NCBI GenBank assembly: GCA_004154925.1
Contig: QJNS01000023.1
Span: 310,001-374,000 of the forward strand
Direction: 5' to 3'
DNA: 64,000 nucleotides
DNA from: Monosporascus cannonballus
Lineage: Eukaryota; Ascomycota; Sordariomycetes; Xylariales
Shown here: positions 59,816 through 64,000 of the stretch, piece after piece
How positions within the stretch are numbered: the stretch's first letter is position 1
Layout: every line of letters starts with the position of its first letter
The notes under the pieces: model-generated
What the model saw: only the letters and a program-made list of their open reading frames with translations
Told to the model about the DNA's origin: nothing
The model's database searches: none
Program-made: the position numbers and the translations under genes

Positions 59816-59999
59816 ATAGGTATTACGATATAAGGAAAAAGTCATAATATTTATAAAGGAAAATCTGGTATAAAGAAATAAAAACCTTAAATTGCTCGGA
59901 ATTATATTATGGAAAATCGGAACTTATTTAAAAGCTTTTATCCCCCTTAAATTATGTAATATTTATTTAAGATTATCCATTATTATTTTTTTAAGGTTA

Positions 60000-60455
60000 T
60001 TAGGCCTGTGTTTTTAAAGATCTTTGGCTTTGTTTGGCGAAAGTATTAAAGGTTTTTTTTCATAACATTTTAATTGCGAAGCCTTTGACGGCATTGCGAA
60101 ACATAGTTATATCGATATTTTTGATAAGGGTTCGCATTTAGGCAAAAGGCCGTAAGATAACCTTTTTCGGCAAAAAGTTATGGACCTTAATAATCTTATT
60201 TTCGATTATTTTAAGCCCGGCATAAATATTATTAATTTCGGCGATTAATTATTTTTCAGAAATTAATCGGTTATTTAACCTTAAGATTATAATATCCAAT
60301 AAGGGTTTGTAACCGACGTTATTAAATTTAACATTAATTAATCCGATATATTTATAGCTTTTAATCCTATATAATATAATATAAGGTTAAATAAAGGTTT
60401 CGTAAACGTAAAATAATAAATAAACCTTATTATCTGGTATATAAAATAAGTGGAT
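60000..60455 (-). pseudogene. Decayed fungal family protein with IYAGL segment
   Basis: A minus-strand frame of 152 codons: HLFYIPDNKVYLLFYVYETF, YKYIGLINVKFNNVGYKPLL, DIIILRLNNRLISEK, LIAEINNIYAGLKIIENKII, KVHNFLPKKVILRPFA, RTLIKNIDITMFRNAVKGF and KKTFNTFAKQSQRSLKTQA, ending in TAATAA. The string (M)(V/I)AE(V/I)..IYAGL.(M/I)(V/I)E.K preceded by (A/I)GLIN..F is familiar from a large family of uncharacterised ascomycete proteins; this is recalled, not searched. Function unknown. Confidence 0.4.
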
Positions 60456-60719
60456 CGAATAAGATAAATACCTAAATTTAGTAAATCTTTATAAGTTAGT
60501 ACGGCTTATAAAGTTTTTAAATTTTGCAAACGCGCTTATAATTATTAATTAATCCCGAATAACTTTTATAAGGAATAATAAGATTTATTAATAATATAAA
60601 GGTTAAGAAAATTAACTAATTATTTAACGGTTGGACCTTTGCCATTTTAATAAGGTATACTTTTTCATAATACCGTTATATAAAATTAATAATATTTTTT
60701 CTTTATTTGTTAAGTATTA

Positions 60720-61075
60720 AAATATACGTATACGGACGGGTGCAGCAGTTCTAATAATTTTTTTTTTCGTAAATGGACGGGAAATTACGCGTAATTAAGA
60801 CCTTACAGGGCCCGGTTAAGCGTTACCGAATAAAGCGATCTTTTTTTGCGTTACGAAAAGTTGGTTTTTTACCTTAGCAGCCCTATTGGCGTATATGCAT
60901 TATTTGCGGTATACCCTTATAATGCTATATTTTTCTCGTAAGAACCATAAGCACCATTTAAAGTATACTCTCGTAATATTACTTTTTTTCTTTAAGAACT
61001 ATAGGTTATCCGGCTTAATAGTATCATTATTTTAAGATGCGAACTTATTGTCGTTTACCTAGGTAAAGATGCATT
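60720..61075 (+). pseudogene. Coding-like patch, frame and strand unresolved
   Basis: One plus-strand frame reads TDGCSSSNNFFFRKWTGNY, LRYEKLVFYLSSPIGVYALF, then VYSRNITFF and RCELIVVYLGKDAFLHYK. A second plus frame is also open at its start. CA/TG are moderately frequent. No family was recognised. Confidence 0.3.
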
Positions 61076-61479
61076 TTTGCATTATAAAGTTATTATTTTT
61101 TAAAAGCCCCTATTATTTCGTAAAACTTTGATCGTTTTTAATATAAATTAATTTTTTGGGGTTTTTATTAATGGGTTAATAATTAAACGGAGAAATTTTA
61201 ATTAAGAATAACGGATTTTAAGAACGTTTTTTCGTTAAGTACGGTAAAAAGGACGATATATTCATAAGAATAATATTACTAAAAATTATGATCTACGAAT
61301 TTTATATTTAATACATAAGTTATATTTGATTTATTCGTTTTTTAAATAACGAAACGGATAATGATATGGTTTGTTAATTTTAGGTATAAGGCGACTGGCG
61401 ATAATCGATTAATAATAAATAAAAGATAAATTGTCGATAAAGGATATGAAAAAAAAAAAATAAACCCCAAATTTCCGAC

Positions 61480-61740
61480 GGGCGGCTTTTTAGTTTATTA
61501 TCGGCTTTATAATTACGTATACCTTATCGCTATTACGATTAAATAACGGGCGGTTATTGGGCTTTGCCCTTTTTAATTGCTTTAAATAGTTATTTTATTT
61601 CGTACGGTAATTTGGCACGGTTACCTTACGTTATTTTTATATAATTTCTAATTGCAAATAGGATTTTTCTGTATTATACGTACGGAGGGCGAATATTTTC
61701 CTTAATAAGTTTATTAATAAGGTATACAAAAAAAAATATC
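61480..61740 (-). pseudogene. Decayed coding fragment, unknown product
   Basis: The minus-strand frame reads LIKENIRPPYV, YRKILFAIRNYIKIT, GNRAKLPYEIK, LFKAIKKGKAQ, PPVI, then GIRNYKADNKLKSRPSEIWG. All stops are positions where Gln is plausible. Basic, with scattered prolines. The plus strand is less protein-like. Family unknown. Confidence 0.35.
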
Positions 61741-62340
61741 CCAAAAAGCGGATATAAGGGGGTAATTATTATATTTATTATTATGATCCTTGTTCGATTT
61801 AAGAAAATCCGATATACCGAATATTTTTAATATTATGGGGTAAAGTAAAAGGATTTTTATGCGTAAGTTAAATTATTTAACCCTGTAACCTTATTTTTAC
61901 TTAGGTAAAAACCCGTAAAAATATAATAAGGGTTTATAAACGAAATGTTTTTTTTATATTTAATAATATATATTTATTATGTAATATAATTAAGTCGGAA
62001 ATATATAGAATTAGCCCATATTTATTGCCTAAAATATTAAAAAAACAATTTTTCTTAATATTTATTTTCTTTTTTATTTAAGCCTTTTCGAATAATAATT
62101 TCTTAAGGAATTTATTTATTTGTTCCCGGCCTAAGTACGTAATATAGCTTTTTAGCTTTCCGGCGATATTTGGCCGACCAGTATAGGTAATAAAAAGATA
62201 TACGTAATTTTCGATCCTTTAGTAAAAATATATATATCCGTTTAATATAATTATTTATAATTAAATATCCGTAAATTTTATAATTTAATACTTTTTACGA
62301 CAAATATGGTATAGTCCTTATAAATCCTTATGAATAATTC

Positions 62341-63105
62341 GACGGAGATCAATTTGGTAGCCCAAAGTACGTCCGGGAGTACCGAAATAAACCGATATGT
62401 TTAGTTCGAAACGGAATACCAGGATTTGGATTTATTTTGAAAGGTAAAACTAACGTTATACAGGCCGATATCATAACAAAAAACGAAATTAAAATCCAAT
62501 TCCTATTAAAAAGCAAAGTTAATATTACGATTATAATATATGTTTATAAATATGGTAAAATTACTTAATCGGTCGAATTAATATCTTTTACCATTTTCAT
62601 AATCCGGTATTACCTAAGCCTTTATATTAATTTTAATTGCGTATCGTTTATTTAGATTACGGAAGGCGGGCTGATCCCGTTATTAGATTTGGAAAATCAA
62701 TTAAAAATAAAGTATAATAAGATAATTTTTTCTGTGGAAAATTTTTCTTTCGGCGTACGCCTTAATAGAAAATAATGTATTAATAATATCGTCCAGAGAT
62801 TCGACTTAATAAATAAGATTGCGAAAGGTTCGCCGTTATAAAGTTAAATTTATTAAGAAATAACCGTTTTGGAAAATAAACTTTTAATATTCGAAACCCG
62901 GTATCGGATTTATAAATCCGTTAACCCCGTCCCGTTCCGAAACCTAATTCCCCCTTTAATCGAACTTATTTAATAGATCGGATACGACGAAATAAGCTAT
63001 GTTATCCGTAAAAGTTAGGAATATAATATAGGATATCTTATTGTTTTGTTGGATAACGGAAATATAAGCCTTATAATTAATTATATTATATTGTTATTTA
63101 TATAA
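62341..63105 (+). pseudogene. RIP-inactivated gene fragment of 255 codons, unknown family
   Basis: One plus-strand frame without frameshift to a TAA at 63105. The first 75 codons are stop-free: DGDQFGSPKYVREYRNKPIC, LVRNGIPGFGFILKGKTNVI, QADIITKNEIKIQFLLKSKV. It then reads SVELISFTIFIIRYYLSLY, ITEGGLIPLLDLENQLKIKY, NKIIFSVENFSFGVRLNRK, CINNIVQRFDLINKIAKGSP, VLENKLLIFETRYRIYKSVN, PVPFRNLIPPLIELI and IGYDEISYVIRKS, ending LLDNGNISLI. A soluble, mixed alpha/beta composition. No catalytic motif or family was recognised. Confidence 0.5.
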
Positions 63106-63647
63106 ACGAAAAATAATTAATACGTTTTGTTTTTCGTAATGCCAAATTTACTATTAATTAACATAATAATTGGTAAATAAAATCCGTTATAAATATGGCA
63201 GCAATATTCCTAAGATTTGTAAGGGACGGTAATACCTTATTTATAAAGGTTAATAACGTAATTATGGGCCATTTTAAATAACTTTTTATCCGAGCCAAAT
63301 AATTATACGGGTTTTTTGTTCGCTTTTATTTAACGATTGGAAAACCTAAAGACAGGATTATTTTTCAGCTTGATTAATAATACTATTTATTTTTGGTACT
63401 TTGCTATTATGTTAATTTCGTCAAAACGTACTGAGCCAAAATAAAAAGCTTAATACGGAAGATATTTAACGGCGGTATCCTTAATTAAATAGTATATTTT
63501 GCTTTTAGCCAAATTTAACGAAATTATTAACTTATTGCCTATAGATAAAACCCCGGCGGACAATCAAATCGAATTCCCTTATTATTTTTTAATTAAATTT
63601 TCGTTTATTATATTATAAATCAGTTCGCCGATTTTCTATCTTATTTT

Positions 63648-64000
63648 AATTATAACGAACGAAACCTAAAAACGTAAGCCAAAGATTTACGTTTTGCCGT
63701 TATAAAAAATTTTGTGAAAAAAAAAAACGGGCGGGCTATATTTATGTACGAATATAACGGCCACGGGAAAAGCCGTTTATATTTAAACGCGAACAACGTT
63801 TTTATCGTACGTAAATAAGGTTTTTTCGAAATAGAAAAATAATACCGGACGTTGGATAATACGATAAAATTCGGCCATTTTCGAAAAAATACAGGTTATT
63901 ATAGCGACGGAGATATTAAAAGGCTCGGTAATAAGCATTTTCCGGGAACGTGGATATTTGGGTTCTGGCAAAAGTTAAAATATGCTATACAAACCAGGGA
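63648..64000 (+). pseudogene. Decayed gene fragment, runs off the window
   Basis: A plus-strand frame with three TAA stops in about 117 codons: FAVIKNFVKKKNGRAIFMY, EYNGHGKSRLYLNANNVFIV, TLDNTIKFGHFRKNTGYYSD, GDIKRLGNKHFPGTWIFGFW, QKLKYAIQT. The GHGKSRL piece looks like a P-loop but lacks the normal G....GK(S/T) spacing around a beta strand, so that reading is weak. The minus-strand 62-codon open frame at 63783-63971 is its shadow. The gene continues beyond base 64000. Family unknown. Confidence 0.5.

Larger units (their letters stand above)
1..64000. other. RIP-mutated AT-rich isochore
   Basis: The whole window is dominated by TA-rich sequence in which the dinucleotides CA and TG are conspicuously rare while CG is common. 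The first 60 bases contain no CA or TG at all. In Pezizomycotina this pattern is produced by repeat-induced point mutation, which changes C to T mainly in CpA on both strands of duplicated DNA. Vertebrate-type CpG decay would remove CG instead, so it does not fit. Mutation is uneven: patches near 27.6-28.1, 29.6-29.8, 31.86-32.04 and 39.0-39.2 kb keep more CA/TG. This is a reading of the sequence by eye, not a computed index. Confidence 0.93.

Noticed and set aside
63783..63971. 62-codon minus-strand open frame
   Set aside because: Antisense to the plus-strand relic reading GHGKSRL ... FPGTWIFGFW.
1..64000. Mitochondrial, plastid, Plasmodium-like or endosymbiont origin to explain the AT richness
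   Set aside because: Those genomes have intact genes and do not show selective loss of CA/TG with retention of CG.
1..64000. tRNA, rRNA or CRISPR arrays
   Set aside because: No tRNA arm and anticodon arrangement, rRNA core or regularly spaced repeat with unique spacers was seen.

Overview
This window reads as an AT-rich, heavily RIP-mutated block of a filamentous ascomycete (Pezizomycotina) genome. C is almost always followed by G, T or C and very rarely by A. TG is equally rare and TA is hugely over-represented, while CG survives everywhere. That is the footprint of repeat-induced point mutation (CpA to TpA on either strand). No tRNA, rRNA, CRISPR or intact gene was found. The start-to-stop open frames that exist are short, and many lie antisense to better supported relics.

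The stretch is nonetheless not featureless. If TAA/TAG/TGA stops are read as mutated CAA/CAG/TGG, long reading frames reappear in the GC-richer patches. Some are recognisable host-type genes. They include a BCS1-like AAA+ ATPase (30.2-31.9 kb, minus), a CFD1/NUBP-type P-loop Fe-S assembly protein (56.3-56.9 kb, plus), a member of a fungal orphan family with a KGPD...AKRQ-type core (55.3-56.0 kb, plus), and an F-box-like C-terminal region (42.3-42.8 kb, minus). Others are long but unrecognised: 8.1-10.0 kb plus, 21.5-23.4 kb minus, 44.4-45.4 kb minus, 50.6-52.4 kb plus and 57.3-59.3 kb minus. A minus-strand frame at 13.2-15.2 kb carries about 50- and 72-residue tandem repeats in a higher-order A-B-A-B order.

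Layout. 1-7 kb: AT-rich, with a Tc1-like helix-turn-helix trace, dispersed repeats R3 and R4, and two small plus-strand relics. 8-10 kb: a long plus relic. 10.1-10.6 kb: repeat R1. 13.2-15.2 kb: the tandem-repeat gene. 16.6-17.5 kb: small relics. 17.5-21.5 kb: nearly pure AT, with R4, R5 and TA runs. 21.5-25.9 kb: relic genes. 27.5-28.6 kb: R3 interrupted by R2, then R5. 29.5-33.5 kb: the BCS1 locus and neighbours. 33.9-34.1 kb: a 30-bp minisatellite. 35.6-36.5 kb: an AT-hook relic running into R1, which is interrupted by R2. 37.3-64 kb: a dense array of decayed genes on both strands with two copies of repeat R6.

The likely history is one of transposon and LTR-like insertions plus duplicated host genes, all mutated by RIP. 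The frames are often uninterrupted by indels over 1-2 kb, so point mutation rather than deletion has been the main decay process. Whether this is a centromere, a subtelomere or an internal AT isochore cannot be decided from the window. Base composition was judged by eye and repeat boundaries are approximate.
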